Shown: positions 28,944 to 37,572 of the stretch, piece by piece | Layout: each line of letters opens with the position of its first letter | Numbering within the stretch: position 1 is the first letter of the stretch | Origin: Chromatiales bacterium | Lineage (GTDB): Bacteria; Pseudomonadota; Gammaproteobacteria; UBA6429; Thiohalophilaceae | Assembly (NCBI GenBank): GCA_027076325.1 | Contig: JALTJZ010000018.1 | Span: 151,241-215,240 of the forward strand | DNA: 64,000 nucleotides | Direction: 5' to 3' | Translations under genes and position numbers: made by a program | The notes under the pieces: model-generated | Database searches by the model: none | What the model was told of the DNA's origin: nothing | Seen by the model: the letters and a program-made list of their open reading frames with translations, nothing else

Positions 28944-29831
28944 ATGTCTGCTAAACATCCTGTCATCGCGGTTACCGGTTCATCTGGCGCGGGCACAACA
29001 ACTGTAAAAAATGCCTTCGAGCATATCTTTTTCCGTGAAAAAATTGATCCACTGATTATTGAAGGTGATAGTTTCCACCGTTATGATCGTGCATCCATGA
29101 AAGATGCCATTGCCGAGTTCGCAGAAAAAGGCAAGCAACTGAGCCACTTTGGCCCAGAAGCGAATCACTTTGATTTAATTGCCGAAACATTTAAAAATTA
29201 CGGTGAAAGCGGCAGTTGCAAACGTCGCTACTATTTACACAGCGATAAAGAAGCAGAAGAGCATAATGCACGTTTAAATACCAGCCTGACACCTGGCCAG
29301 TTCACGCCCTGGGAAGACATAAAACCCGGTTCTGATCTGCTTTTTTATGAAGGCTTACACGGTGGTGTTGCTGATGGCGACATTAAAGTACACGAATTTG
29401 TCGACCTGCTGGTGGGTGTTGTTCCTATTGTAAACCTTGAATGGATCCAGAAAATTCATCGCGACAACGCGCAACGTGGTTACTCGGCAGAAGCCATTGT
29501 GGATACCATTTTACGCCGCATGGATGACTATGTGCATTTTATTACCCCCCAATTCTCACGCACCGATATTAACTTTCAGCGTGTACCCACGGTCGATACC
29601 TCTAACCCGTTTATTGCGCGTGATATTCCGACACCGGATGAAAGCTTTATCGTGATTCGCTTCCGCCGACCGGATGGCGTGGACTTCCCATATTTGCTTA
29701 ATATGATTACGGACTCATTTATGTCTCGCCCCAATACCATCGTTGTCCCTGGCAGCAAAATGGGCTTTGCAATGGAGTTAATTCTGAATCCAGTTATCCA
29801 TGAGCTTATTGAGCAAAAAAACAAGGCTTAA
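28944..29831 (+). CDS. prkB: Phosphoribulokinase, class I (Calvin cycle)
   Basis: Phosphorylates ribulose-5-phosphate to ribulose-1,5-bisphosphate, the acceptor for RuBisCO. It has 295 residues, P-loop GSSGAGTTT (12-20), EGDSFHRYDR, SHFGPEANHFD, FYEGLHGGV, VNLEWIQKIHRD, and QRVPTVDTSNPFIARDIPTPDES. The insert DKEAEEHNARLNTSLTPGQF and the IARDIPTPDES region resemble CbbP of autotrophic sulfur oxidisers more than the cryptic PrkB of E. coli, though both share most motifs. RuBisCO genes are not in this window. A strong AAGGAG lies 8 bases before the ATG, and a terminator follows at 29857. Confidence 0.92.
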   Translation: MSAKHPVIAVTGSSGAGTTTVKNAFEHIFFREKIDPLIIEGDSFHRYDRASMKDAIAEFAEKGKQLSHFGPEANHFDLIAETFKNYGESGSCKRRYYLHSDKEAEEHNARLNTSLTPGQFTPWEDIKPGSDLLFYEGLHGGVADGDIKVHEFVDLLVGVVPIVNLEWIQKIHRDNAQRGYSAEAIVDTILRRMDDYVHFITPQFSRTDINFQRVPTVDTSNPFIARDIPTPDESFIVIRFRRPDGVDFPYLLNMITDSFMSRPNTIVVPGSKMGFAMELILNPVIHELIEQKNKA

Positions 29832-29856
29832 ACTTTAAAGCTTTTGTCAAATAAGA

Positions 29857-29887
29857 AGCCGGGCACAGTTGCTCGGCTTTTTGTTTT
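29857..29887 (+). terminator. Rho-independent terminator of phosphoribulokinase gene
   Basis: AGCCGGGCA (29857-29865), loop CAGT and TGCTCGGCT (29870-29878) form a 9-pair stem with one wobble, followed by TTTTTGTTTT. Confidence 0.9.
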
Positions 29888-29929
29888 GTACTATTTTAAA
29901 CCCTCCAGACTAAAAGCAAGCCATTATCC

Positions 29930-31045
29930 ATGACACGTTATATTCTCGGCCACGCAAGCAACCCCGACTGGCATATTGCACTGCAACAATGTGTACAGCA
30001 ATTACAGGCACAAGGCGCTACGCCAGAAACGCTGACAACACCCGCTCTGGCCTTTATCTATGTTACCGATGGTTATGCTCCACACTTTAAAAAAATTGTC
30101 ACCGAACTTCGAATACAGTTTCCATCCATCGACTGGGTTGGCACCATTGGTCTTTCAATCTGCGTAACCAATACCGAATATGCCGAACAGCCTGCAATGG
30201 CCATTATGCTAACGGATATCGAATCCCCCGGTTATTCTATTTTCCGGGAACAGGCAAGCGTTCAAGACAATGAAGACACATCACAGGTTCAGTTTGCCAT
30301 CGTACATGCTGACCCACGTAACCCGATGTTAACAGAGCAAATTGAAACTCTGGCCAAAACACTTGAGCCCAGCTATCTTGTTGGTGGCTTAACCTCCGCA
30401 AACGATTATTTTTACCAATATGCCAATGGCATAACGGAAGGCGGATTATCTGGTGTTGTTTTTAACAACACAAGTAACATCATGACCGGCCTCACTCAAG
30501 GATGTAGCCCTATATCCGATACCTTTACTCTTACCGAATGCGAACACCATATGGCATTAAAAATTGACCATCGCCCGGCACTGGATGTTTTTAAAGAAAA
30601 TATTGGAGAAATCCTTGCCCGTGATATTGACCGCGCTGCCGGTTATATCTTTGCCGGTTTCCCGGTACAAGGCAGTGATACCGGCGACTATCTGGTACGC
30701 AATATTATCGGCATTGACCCTGACAACCGCTTTATTGCCATTGCTGACAACTTAAAACCCAATACACCTATTATGTTCTGCAAGCGAGACTCGCAAACCG
30801 CTATTGATGATTTAAAACGCATGCTCAGCTCTCTAAAGGATCGCCTGCAAGGCAAAAAACCCAAAGGCGCACTCTATATTTCCTGCCTCGGCCGCGGCCA
30901 GCATATGTTTGGTGACGTCTCCCGTGAAATGAAATATATTAGTGATATATTAGGTGATATCCCCACTATTGGCTTTTATGCCAACGGAGAAATTGCCGGG
31001 CAACGTCTGTATAGCTTCACCGGCGTGCTAACCTTGTTCTTATAG
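29930..31045 (+). CDS. FIST domain sensory protein
   Basis: A 371-residue protein with a FIST N domain (about 1-200) and a FIST C domain (about 215-350). Typical pieces are FIYVTDGYAP, DWVGTIGLSICV, YLVGGLTSANDYFY, GVVFNN and the C-terminal ALYISCLGRGQHMFG. FIST modules are thought to sense small ligands such as amino acids and often accompany signalling domains; here no output domain is attached. No signal peptide, so it is cytoplasmic. The next gene, a HIT protein, starts 28 bases later. Confidence 0.88.
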   Translation: MTRYILGHASNPDWHIALQQCVQQLQAQGATPETLTTPALAFIYVTDGYAPHFKKIVTELRIQFPSIDWVGTIGLSICVTNTEYAEQPAMAIMLTDIESPGYSIFREQASVQDNEDTSQVQFAIVHADPRNPMLTEQIETLAKTLEPSYLVGGLTSANDYFYQYANGITEGGLSGVVFNNTSNIMTGLTQGCSPISDTFTLTECEHHMALKIDHRPALDVFKENIGEILARDIDRAAGYIFAGFPVQGSDTGDYLVRNIIGIDPDNRFIAIADNLKPNTPIMFCKRDSQTAIDDLKRMLSSLKDRLQGKKPKGALYISCLGRGQHMFGDVSREMKYISDILGDIPTIGFYANGEIAGQRLYSFTGVLTLFL

Positions 31046-31073
31046 AAACAAACGTGATAGTAAGGAAAAACAC

Positions 31074-31415
31074 ATGGACTGCTTATTTTGTAAAATTATT
31101 AATGGCGATATTCCTGCCGAGGTTATTTACCAGGACGATAAAGTACTCGGTTTTAAAGACGTCAACCCGCAAGCGCCCACCCATGTCCTGTTTGTTCCCA
31201 AAAAACATATCGCAACAGTAAACGATCTAACAGCAGAAGATGCTGAACTTGTCGGCAAACTTTTTTTAGCTGCAAAAAAAGTAGCCGCAGAGATTGGCTT
31301 CGCGGACGAGGGCTATCGTTTAGTAATGAACTGCAATGCCGGTGCTGGCCAGACAGTTTTCCATATTCATCTACATATGCTTGCAGAGCGTACGTTGCAC
31401 TGGCCACCCGGGTAA
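31074..31415 (+). CDS. hinT: HIT family nucleotide hydrolase (HinT-like)
   Basis: 113 residues of the HinT purine nucleoside phosphoramidase type. The N-terminal CLFCKIINGDIPAEVIY is followed by the catalytic FHIHLHMLAER (HxHxHxx, about 96-106) and the C-terminal WPPG. AAGGA lies 9 bases before the ATG. Members hydrolyse AMP-lysine and similar phosphoramidates. The length is typical. Confidence 0.95.
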   Translation: MDCLFCKIINGDIPAEVIYQDDKVLGFKDVNPQAPTHVLFVPKKHIATVNDLTAEDAELVGKLFLAAKKVAAEIGFADEGYRLVMNCNAGAGQTVFHIHLHMLAERTLHWPPG

Positions 31416-31443
31416 AATTAAACGCCGCTGAAAAGCCTGCTTT

Positions 31444-32844
31444 TTAAGTCGATATCTTAACAAGATCCTGTGGCATTACTCTCACCCCACCATTTAATAC
31501 GCTCACATGATAACCGGCTTGCGCTAAAATAAAAGCGGCTGCCGAACTTCGGCGACCCGTATTACAATAACAAATATATTGCTTATCTTTATCGAGTTCA
31601 TCCATTCGCATACGTATCTCATGCAACGGTATATTATTCGCTTTGGGTAAACGGCTATGATGATATTCACTGGCATGCCGTACATCAAGCCAGATATCAC
31701 CCTTCAGAGCCCTTATTTTTGCTTCTTCCGGTGAAACACGATTAAGCATCGGCTCTTTTAATAAATGGTCAAAGTCCTGTTTAGACAACTTCATTAACAC
31801 ACCATCGGACATCATCGTAATCGAGGCATTACGCTGGCCGCCTGACACCAACGATTCTTCACCAAAGCTGGCTCCTGCCTTTAACTGTGCTAATTCAATG
31901 GTACGTGTCACTTGCGCTTCACCATCGGTTAAAACATAAAAAGTATCACCCGGCTCACCCTGACGAACAATAATTTCCCCCTTGCTTACCTTTACTGTTT
32001 CCATTCGCTCCAGTAAATCTTTGATATTGGCAGGTGGCAAATTCTTAAATGCCATAATATGTCGCATACGTCGCATCCAGGCTCCCTTTTCAACCGGTGC
32101 CACATTCTCTGTTGACGCCATCCTGTCCTTGCCATGCTCAATAACAACCTGTTTGTCCTCCTTATTAACGGCAACTTTCGGGTTATTCTGTGCTTCCGAC
32201 TCTGAAGCAAGTGTCTTTGGCTCTTCTATTTCAGGCTTTTTATCTGTATTGGTTTTTTGTTCTAATGTCGTTTTTTCTGATACAGATTGCGCAGTATTAT
32301 CACCAGCACTGTCACCTTTTGCCTGCAACTCTTTTTGTTCAACATCACTTACCCTATTATCTTTTGACAGACTGCTGTTGCTTTCAGAATCCTTCGTTTC
32401 TGTTTTATCCTTACTCTGTTGCTTTACTTCTTCTGGTTTATCTTTTTCTTTTTTCTCATCTGACAGTTCTTCCTGCACCGCCAGTTGATCCCACATCATC
32501 ATATAATCCAGAACGCTGTTATCAATGCGCAAAAATTCAACCAGACCCAACGCAACACAGGAAACCTGCCTTGGCTGACTATCATCTAATGGAAATTTTG
32601 CACTATTATGGCGCGAACTGATCACTTCATCAAAGCTACCATCCGATGAACTCAATTGCACATCACCTTGCAATAAGTACAAAGTCTGGTTATCTAAGTC
32701 ACCCTCTCTAAAAAGACTGACACCAATGCTTACCCGTTCAACATAGGCAAGCTTGGCAAGCTCTTCCAAGCGTTCACTCGAAAGCATAGAAATGGGTTCT
32801 AAACGCATTAAGCGTTCAATGTCGATAGTTGAATTTTTAGCCAT
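31444..32844 (-). CDS. Double CNBD plus rhodanese protein with a long acidic linker
   Basis: 466 residues. An N-terminal CNBD-like barrel (about 12-115) is followed by an approximately 125-residue low-complexity linker rich in K, E, D, S and T (about 126-250). A more canonical CNBD lies at about 265-370 (QGEPGDTFYVLTDGEAQV, GASFGEESLVSGGQRNAS). A C-terminal rhodanese domain (about 375-460) has the active-site loop CNTGRRS with Cys427. It is a cytoplasmic protein that could couple nucleotide binding to sulfur transfer or a redox signal. The N-terminal CNBD lacks the canonical phosphate-binding Arg. Divergent from the YbaK-HDOD gene. Confidence 0.85.
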   Translation of the reverse strand: MAKNSTIDIERLMRLEPISMLSSERLEELAKLAYVERVSIGVSLFREGDLDNQTLYLLQGDVQLSSSDGSFDEVISSRHNSAKFPLDDSQPRQVSCVALGLVEFLRIDNSVLDYMMMWDQLAVQEELSDEKKEKDKPEEVKQQSKDKTETKDSESNSSLSKDNRVSDVEQKELQAKGDSAGDNTAQSVSEKTTLEQKTNTDKKPEIEEPKTLASESEAQNNPKVAVNKEDKQVVIEHGKDRMASTENVAPVEKGAWMRRMRHIMAFKNLPPANIKDLLERMETVKVSKGEIIVRQGEPGDTFYVLTDGEAQVTRTIELAQLKAGASFGEESLVSGGQRNASITMMSDGVLMKLSKQDFDHLLKEPMLNRVSPEEAKIRALKGDIWLDVRHASEYHHSRLPKANNIPLHEIRMRMDELDKDKQYICYCNTGRRSSAAAFILAQAGYHVSVLNGGVRVMPQDLVKIST

Positions 32845-33057
32845 ATGAATTCGTTACAAGTTAATAAAATTGTTAAGTTTAATACTCTCTTCGCGTTTTG
32901 TGTCAGATTTTTCCTACAATTTTTAGCCTAAAGTCGGTACTACGTTGCATAATACACACATAAATGAGCAAGTTCCCGGAACACCGCTAAAATACTAAAG
33001 TTTTCAGGCTTTTCAGTCGCTAATAGAATCCATAATAATGAAAAACGCTTGAGCTAA

Positions 33058-34437
33058 ATGATGCCAGAAATATCGATTAACAATGTCGTGAAAATTTTAC
33101 TCGACACCCTGAAAATACCCTATATAAATATTGAATGCCCGGACAGCATTAGCATAACAGAAAACTGGGCTAATCAGGCTGTTCCGGCAGAGCAACGAGT
33201 ACGTATCATCTTAATGCGCGGCAATAAGTCATCGATCATGGCAATGATTCCAGCCAGTCACCAACTGAACCTGGAAAAACTAAAAACCTATCTCAAGCAT
33301 CAGTCCCTGCGTTTTTTGGACATTAAAGAACACAAAAAATTTATACATTATTTTATGACTCGGCCATGCCAATTGCGTTTAAAAATGGGGGTACAACTGA
33401 TTATTGATGAAGCCTTAACAAATTTAGACCACGTCTACTTTGAGTCCCCGATTTCAGGGCAAATCATTCAACTCGATGCAGGCCATCTTGAGGATTTAGC
33501 CAGCGATGCATTAATTGGCTGCACTTTTTCAGACCAACGCGAAGCACCACAAAAAACAACCAGTCCCGACTCGGTACAGCAATTTAATTTAAAAGAGCGT
33601 ATCAAGAAAATAAAACAACTGCCCGCCATGCCCGAACTGGCGACCCAATTATTAAAACTACGTAATAACAAAAATGCGACCGTTGAACAACTCGCTGAAA
33701 TTATTATTCTTGATCCCGCTATTTCTGCACAAGTTATTCGCTACGCTAACTCGCCCTTTTTTGGCCAGCACGGTAAAGTCAATTCTTTATCCGACGCTAT
33801 TTTCAGAGTACTCGGCTATGAATCCGTTATGCATCTGGCTCTGGGGATTGCAATGGGCAAAGTGTTCAACCTGCCAACCGCTGGTCCGGTCGGTCAAACC
33901 CGTATTTGGCAAAATGCAACCTACAGTGCGGCCTTATGCCAAAAACTGGCGACAAAAGCCAATTGGGACAAACCACTACAACCGGGTGTTGCCTATTTAA
34001 GTGCACTTTTACATAACATTGGCTTTATGCTGATGGGACAACTGTTTAAACATGAATTTCAATGGCTAAACAAAGTTATTCAGGCTGAATATGAAACACC
34101 CGTCACCTTAATTGAAGACAAACTACTGGGTGTCAGCCATACCGAAGTAGCAGCGCTACTAATGCAACAGTGGAATATGCCTGGTGAGGTTATTATTGCC
34201 GCCAAAGAACACCATAATGACCACTATAAAGGCGAGCATGATGGGTATGTCAAACTGATTCAAATAGCCGACCGATTACTAAAAAACCACAATATGTCCG
34301 ATGCGGCAAGTGAGGAAATACCGGCTGAACTGTATGAATATTTTGGTTTAACCGAAGAACAAATTTACGAAACCATGGATGAAATTTTACAGGGAAAAGA
34401 AGACCTCGATGCTATGACAATGGCCATGATTGCTTAA
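33058..34437 (+). CDS. YbaK-like plus HDOD domain protein
   Basis: 459 residues. The N-terminal 150 residues look like a YbaK/ProX-type aminoacyl-tRNA deacylase fold (RIILMRGNKSSIMAMIPASH, FESPISGQIIQLDAG). Residues about 185-400 form an HDOD domain starting LPAMPELATQLL, with LDPAISAQVIRYANSPFFGQ; the HD pair is replaced by LLHNIG, as in most HDOD proteins. Whether the YbaK part binds tRNA or is only a sensor is unknown. It is the second HDOD protein in the window. Confidence 0.78.
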   Translation: MMPEISINNVVKILLDTLKIPYINIECPDSISITENWANQAVPAEQRVRIILMRGNKSSIMAMIPASHQLNLEKLKTYLKHQSLRFLDIKEHKKFIHYFMTRPCQLRLKMGVQLIIDEALTNLDHVYFESPISGQIIQLDAGHLEDLASDALIGCTFSDQREAPQKTTSPDSVQQFNLKERIKKIKQLPAMPELATQLLKLRNNKNATVEQLAEIIILDPAISAQVIRYANSPFFGQHGKVNSLSDAIFRVLGYESVMHLALGIAMGKVFNLPTAGPVGQTRIWQNATYSAALCQKLATKANWDKPLQPGVAYLSALLHNIGFMLMGQLFKHEFQWLNKVIQAEYETPVTLIEDKLLGVSHTEVAALLMQQWNMPGEVIIAAKEHHNDHYKGEHDGYVKLIQIADRLLKNHNMSDAASEEIPAELYEYFGLTEEQIYETMDEILQGKEDLDAMTMAMIA

Positions 34438-34494
34438 GCACTGTTAAAACCCGCTTAAGTTTATTTGGAACCCCTGACTTAATTTATCCCCTGG

Positions 34495-35058
34495 TTAGAT
34501 CCTAAGGCCACCCAAACGTTTCATCGACTGGTGACGGTGCCACAAATAACCAAGTATAAAACCAATAACAATACCGCCAATCGACCAGATAATTGAAACA
34601 CCACTGCCCGATTTCGCACTACTAATAATTTGTATTGCCTGATTACGCTGAAATTCGGCACGTTGTGCTTTTAAAGCATCAATTCGATCATTTAAAATAG
34701 CATTCGCTTCTTCAAGTGCCGTTTTCGTCTTAACAACGTCCTGCAATTCCTGTTGTACTTTTTTTTGCTGGTTCTGCAGATCTTTTACTCGCAATATTGC
34801 GGGTGTTTTATCAGTCACATAAATATCTTTAATCCAGCCTTCCAGACCCTTTTCGGTACGAATTTTAATAAAGGGATCCTTGCGTTCCAGTACCTGCAGC
34901 TTCATGCCGGTTAAAACAACACCCACGGGCGCAACAAGCTGGCTCGGCTCAGGACGTACCCCAACACGCAGTTGATCATTAACAAAAACAGACTGAGCCA
35001 GAACATCGGCCGAGAACCCAAGCAATACTAAATAAAATATCGCACTGAAATAACGCAT
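34495..35058 (-). CDS. TIGR04211-type SH3-domain membrane protein
   Basis: 187 residues: signal peptide (about 1-21, cut after VLA), bacterial SH3 domain (about 24-85, with DQLRVGVRPEPSQ and GWIKDIYV), coiled coil (about 92-145), and a C-terminal transmembrane helix (IIWSIGGIVIGFILGYLW) followed by a short basic tail. This layout is the YgiM/TIGR04211 family. It probably binds cell-wall peptides from the inner membrane. Convergent with the HDOD gene. Confidence 0.85.
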   Translation of the reverse strand: MRYFSAIFYLVLLGFSADVLAQSVFVNDQLRVGVRPEPSQLVAPVGVVLTGMKLQVLERKDPFIKIRTEKGLEGWIKDIYVTDKTPAILRVKDLQNQQKKVQQELQDVVKTKTALEEANAILNDRIDALKAQRAEFQRNQAIQIISSAKSGSGVSIIWSIGGIVIGFILGYLWHRHQSMKRLGGLRI

Positions 35059-35221
35059 ATCGAAAATTTAATCCTTAAAATTGTCTTAGTGATGCAAAAT
35101 TCACACCGTTGGTATATCTATTTTAACGGTCAACATCATAAGTACTTTAATTATAACCATGAAACAAGCTTATAACGTAGTTTTTTCAGCTTATTTTGGT
35201 GATTATTTACCCTTTCCCGAT

Positions 35222-35596
35222 TTATTTGCCGAGAAATTCTGTTTTGCAATCAATAAAAATTTCGTCACCTTCAATAATAAGTGGCACTCGCTGCAACCCC
35301 TGGCCACGGCAAGGACCATAAACACAAAATCCATCCTCAGGTTGAAATAATGCACCATGCAAACTGCAAGCCAGATAACGCTGCTCAAAATCAAAGCACT
35401 GATTCGGTTGCCAGTTTAAATTAACCCCCGTATGCGGGCAACGATTTAAGTACGCAGCCAGTTGGTTGTCAGCATAACACACCAGCAAAATCTCAAGTCG
35501 TTCACTGTGCACAGTATTTTGAATCGGAATATCCAGAGTCAAACACTGTGGTGCACTCAAACTGCTCCGTTCTGATATTTTTATTAGCCTACTCAT
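35222..35596 (-). CDS. Rieske [2Fe-2S] ferredoxin-like protein
   Basis: A single Rieske domain of 124 residues from the start MSRLIKISER at 35596; an upstream ATG at 35614 would add six residues. Cluster ligands are CPHTGVNL and CSLHGALF (C-x-H and C-x2-H). No transmembrane helix or signal peptide is seen, so it is a soluble electron carrier resembling NirD or naphthalene dioxygenase ferredoxin. The partner is not evident in the neighbourhood. Confidence 0.85.
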   Translation of the reverse strand: MSRLIKISERSSLSAPQCLTLDIPIQNTVHSERLEILLVCYADNQLAAYLNRCPHTGVNLNWQPNQCFDFEQRYLACSLHGALFQPEDGFCVYGPCRGQGLQRVPLIIEGDEIFIDCKTEFLGK

Positions 35597-35674
35597 GACC
35601 ACACAGCATAACAAAATAAGAATTGACTAACGTAGTTTTTAATTTTATTTTACAAAAAATGAAAAAAAACCTTG

Positions 35675-35708
35675 TATAATAGCGCTAAATGATTATAGTG
35701 TGCGCTAT
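35675..35708 (+). promoter_or_regulatory. HU-like gene -10 box and adjoining inverted repeat
   Basis: A consensus TATAAT (35675-35680) lies upstream of the HU-like gene. It overlaps an inverted repeat ATAGCGC (35679-35685) / GCGCTAT (35702-35708) with perfect 7-bp arms. The repeat could be an operator or an early transcript hairpin. A TTTACA about 20 bases upstream is a poor -35 by spacing. Confidence 0.5.
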
Positions 35709-35810
35709 CTATTATTTTACTTTAGTTACAAACCAAACAAAGTAACATATTATAAAAAAATTAATATCCTAACCTAAGTCAATCAGAAACAAGCGAAATC
35801 AGGAGTTATC

Positions 35811-36194
35811 ATGGCCGCTAAGAAAAAAACCAAAAAGAAAACTACAAAGAAAAAAGCAGCTGCTGCTGCCCCTAAAGTAAAAGCCATTAAAGAACCTTTT
35901 ACTAAAACCCAGCTTTTCACCACATTAGCTGAACGTACAGAAATGAAGAAAAAAGACATAGCGACTATCTTTGATGAGCTTGCTTTAATCATTAACGGCC
36001 ATGTTAAACGCAATGGTGCCGGCGTATTCACCTTGCCTGGTTTATTAAAAGTGAAAGTTGTACGCAAGCCTGCAACTAAAGCACGTAAAGGCATCAACCC
36101 ATTCACTGGTGAACCCACTGTTTTTAAAGCAAAACCAGCACGTAATGTCATTAAATGCCAACCATTAAAAGCATTAAAAGAAATGGCACTTTAA
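35811..36194 (+). CDS. HU-family DNA-binding protein with a lysine-rich N-terminal tail
   Basis: 127 residues. An extended tail (about 1-30) is rich in Lys, Thr and Ala (KKKTKKKTTKKKAAAAA). The HU/IHF fold (about 30-125) follows with FTKTQLFTTLAERTEMKKKD, and an arm region RKPATKARKGINPFTGEP, where the GxNPxTGE beta-arm motif contacts DNA. The tail resembles histone H1-like tails found on some bacterial HU proteins. It probably compacts or organises DNA. AGGAG lies upstream of the ATG and a strong terminator follows. Confidence 0.9.
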   Translation: MAAKKKTKKKTTKKKAAAAAPKVKAIKEPFTKTQLFTTLAERTEMKKKDIATIFDELALIINGHVKRNGAGVFTLPGLLKVKVVRKPATKARKGINPFTGEPTVFKAKPARNVIKCQPLKALKEMAL

Positions 36195-36220
36195 ATACTG
36201 GCATTTAGAATATGTGCTAC

Positions 36221-36249
36221 AAAAACCGGGGCTTTTGCTCCGGTTTTTT
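36221..36249 (+). terminator. Rho-independent terminator of the HU-like gene
   Basis: AAAAACCGGGGC (36221-36232), loop TTTT, GCTCCGG (36237-36243), then TTTTTT. Because of the A-run it may also work on the minus strand. Confidence 0.9.
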
Positions 36250-36298
36250 GCTTTAGGGGCTGTTAGCCACCTTATAAAAGCTGAGCAAAACTCGCAGG

Positions 36299-36982
36299 CT
36301 ATCGCGAAAGCCACGCCAGCACGTCCAGGGTCGAGCCCACTTCACCATCAACGACACCGGCATTGGCCTGTCGGCATGCTGCTTTATTTTGCTTTAAAAA
36401 GCGGGTCATTAATAATGTTTGCATACCGACAGCCTTTGCACCAACGAGCTCGTCACTGCCGCCATCGCCAATAAATAAACATTCCGCTGGCTGTACCGAT
36501 GCAAGCGCACAGGCATGCTGATAAATTTCCGCATCCGGTTTTTTCAGGCCAACAGCACAACTGAATACGCTGTGGTCAAATAGCATGGCTAACGGTGAAT
36601 CAGGCCAGGCCTGAACTTCAGCAGTCGAGGCATTGGAAACCAGAATAAGTTGGTAGTTTTGTTGTTTTAATTGCTCGATGCCCTGTAATACATCATCCTG
36701 AATATGCTCGGTTAAAGCGTAGTTAAACCGTGCCTGACGCTCATCCACTGCCTGTTGAATTAGCTCGTGTGGCATTGATGGGATGTGACTATGAATAAGT
36801 GTTCGAATAACATCAAAGGCCTCGGTTGGCTGGCAAATTTCATGATGCGCACTAAAACACAATGCATTCCATTGTTCACGCTCAAGACCAAAAATATCAG
36901 CCGTCATCCGGCCAACAGAAAGGGGCACGCTACCAACATCAACCAATGTCGAAAATAAATCAAAACACAGCACTTTAACCAT
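36299..36982 (-). CDS. HAD-superfamily hydrolase
   Basis: 227 residues of haloacid-dehalogenase-like type IA. Motif I FDLFSTLVD (normally DxDx; here Asp7 then Leu-Phe-Ser, typical of dehalogenase-like members), motif II LVSNAST, motif III lysine in GLKKPDAEIY, motif IV IGDGGSDELVGA. A helical cap lies between motifs I and II. It probably hydrolyses a phosphate or halide ester; the substrate is unknown. Confidence 0.85.
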   Translation of the reverse strand: MVKVLCFDLFSTLVDVGSVPLSVGRMTADIFGLEREQWNALCFSAHHEICQPTEAFDVIRTLIHSHIPSMPHELIQQAVDERQARFNYALTEHIQDDVLQGIEQLKQQNYQLILVSNASTAEVQAWPDSPLAMLFDHSVFSCAVGLKKPDAEIYQHACALASVQPAECLFIGDGGSDELVGAKAVGMQTLLMTRFLKQNKAACRQANAGVVDGEVGSTLDVLAWLSR

Positions 36983-37008
36983 TCGGCATAAACTAAATCA
37001 AAGCATAC

Positions 37009-37572
37009 TTAGAAATCAATTCTTATTCCCAAAAAAGACCCTTTTTCAAGATCTCGAGTACTCACTTCGTTCTTTAATTTAATATTTACCCGTTGGTACC
37101 CAAAATAAATAGTGGCCTGAGGTGTCATTTGGTAGCTCATACTCATGCTGTATTCAGTAAACGTGTCTGCGTCAGAAAAGGTGGTCACACTCGGTGCCGT
37201 ATAATAGCTCACACCAACGCCAAAACCTGCCCAACTTTCGGGGCTAAGCAACAAATCACCGCCCAAAGCAATGAGGGCTGCGTCACCATTATTAATGCTC
37301 GTATAATACACTCGGCCACCCACTGAAAGTTTCAGTGCCGCACTCTGGTTTTCATGTTGAACCTGTACTCCCAGATGCAGCAAAGTCGTACTATCCGTAC
37401 CCGTTGCCAATGCACCCACTTCAACGTCGAGGCTACCAATTTCCTGCCCCCAGGCCTCGGTAATATAAATAAAACGCAGGCTATCTTCGCCAAGCACGGC
37501 ACGCACACCCTGAGCCTTGAGAGGCAGACTTATCAGTAATAACAAAATCCCCGTGCCAATAAATTTAGACAT
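37009..37572 (-). CDS. YfaZ-family outer-membrane protein
   Basis: 187 residues with a signal peptide (about 1-20, cut after LKA) and repeated amphipathic beta strands, ending in GIRIDF with a C-terminal aromatic as in many barrels. Motifs such as GVGVSYYTAPSVTTFSDAD and ATIYFGYQRVNIK fit the YfaZ group. It is a small predicted beta-barrel of unknown role. AGGGAA lies before the ATG. Confidence 0.75.
   Translation of the reverse strand: MSKFIGTGILLLLISLPLKAQGVRAVLGEDSLRFIYITEAWGQEIGSLDVEVGALATGTDSTTLLHLGVQVQHENQSAALKLSVGGRVYYTSINNGDAALIALGGDLLLSPESWAGFGVGVSYYTAPSVTTFSDADTFTEYSMSMSYQMTPQATIYFGYQRVNIKLKNEVSTRDLEKGSFLGIRIDF

Noticed and set aside
31982..32621. Long plus-strand ORFs (168 and 143 codons) opposite the CNBD-rhodanese linker
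   Set aside because: They arise from the low-complexity Lys/Glu/Ser linker read in reverse (Ser/Leu/Cys-rich) and have no start signals.
35159..35350. 63-codon plus-strand ORF
   Set aside because: It is mostly antisense to the Rieske gene, whose cluster motifs are clear.
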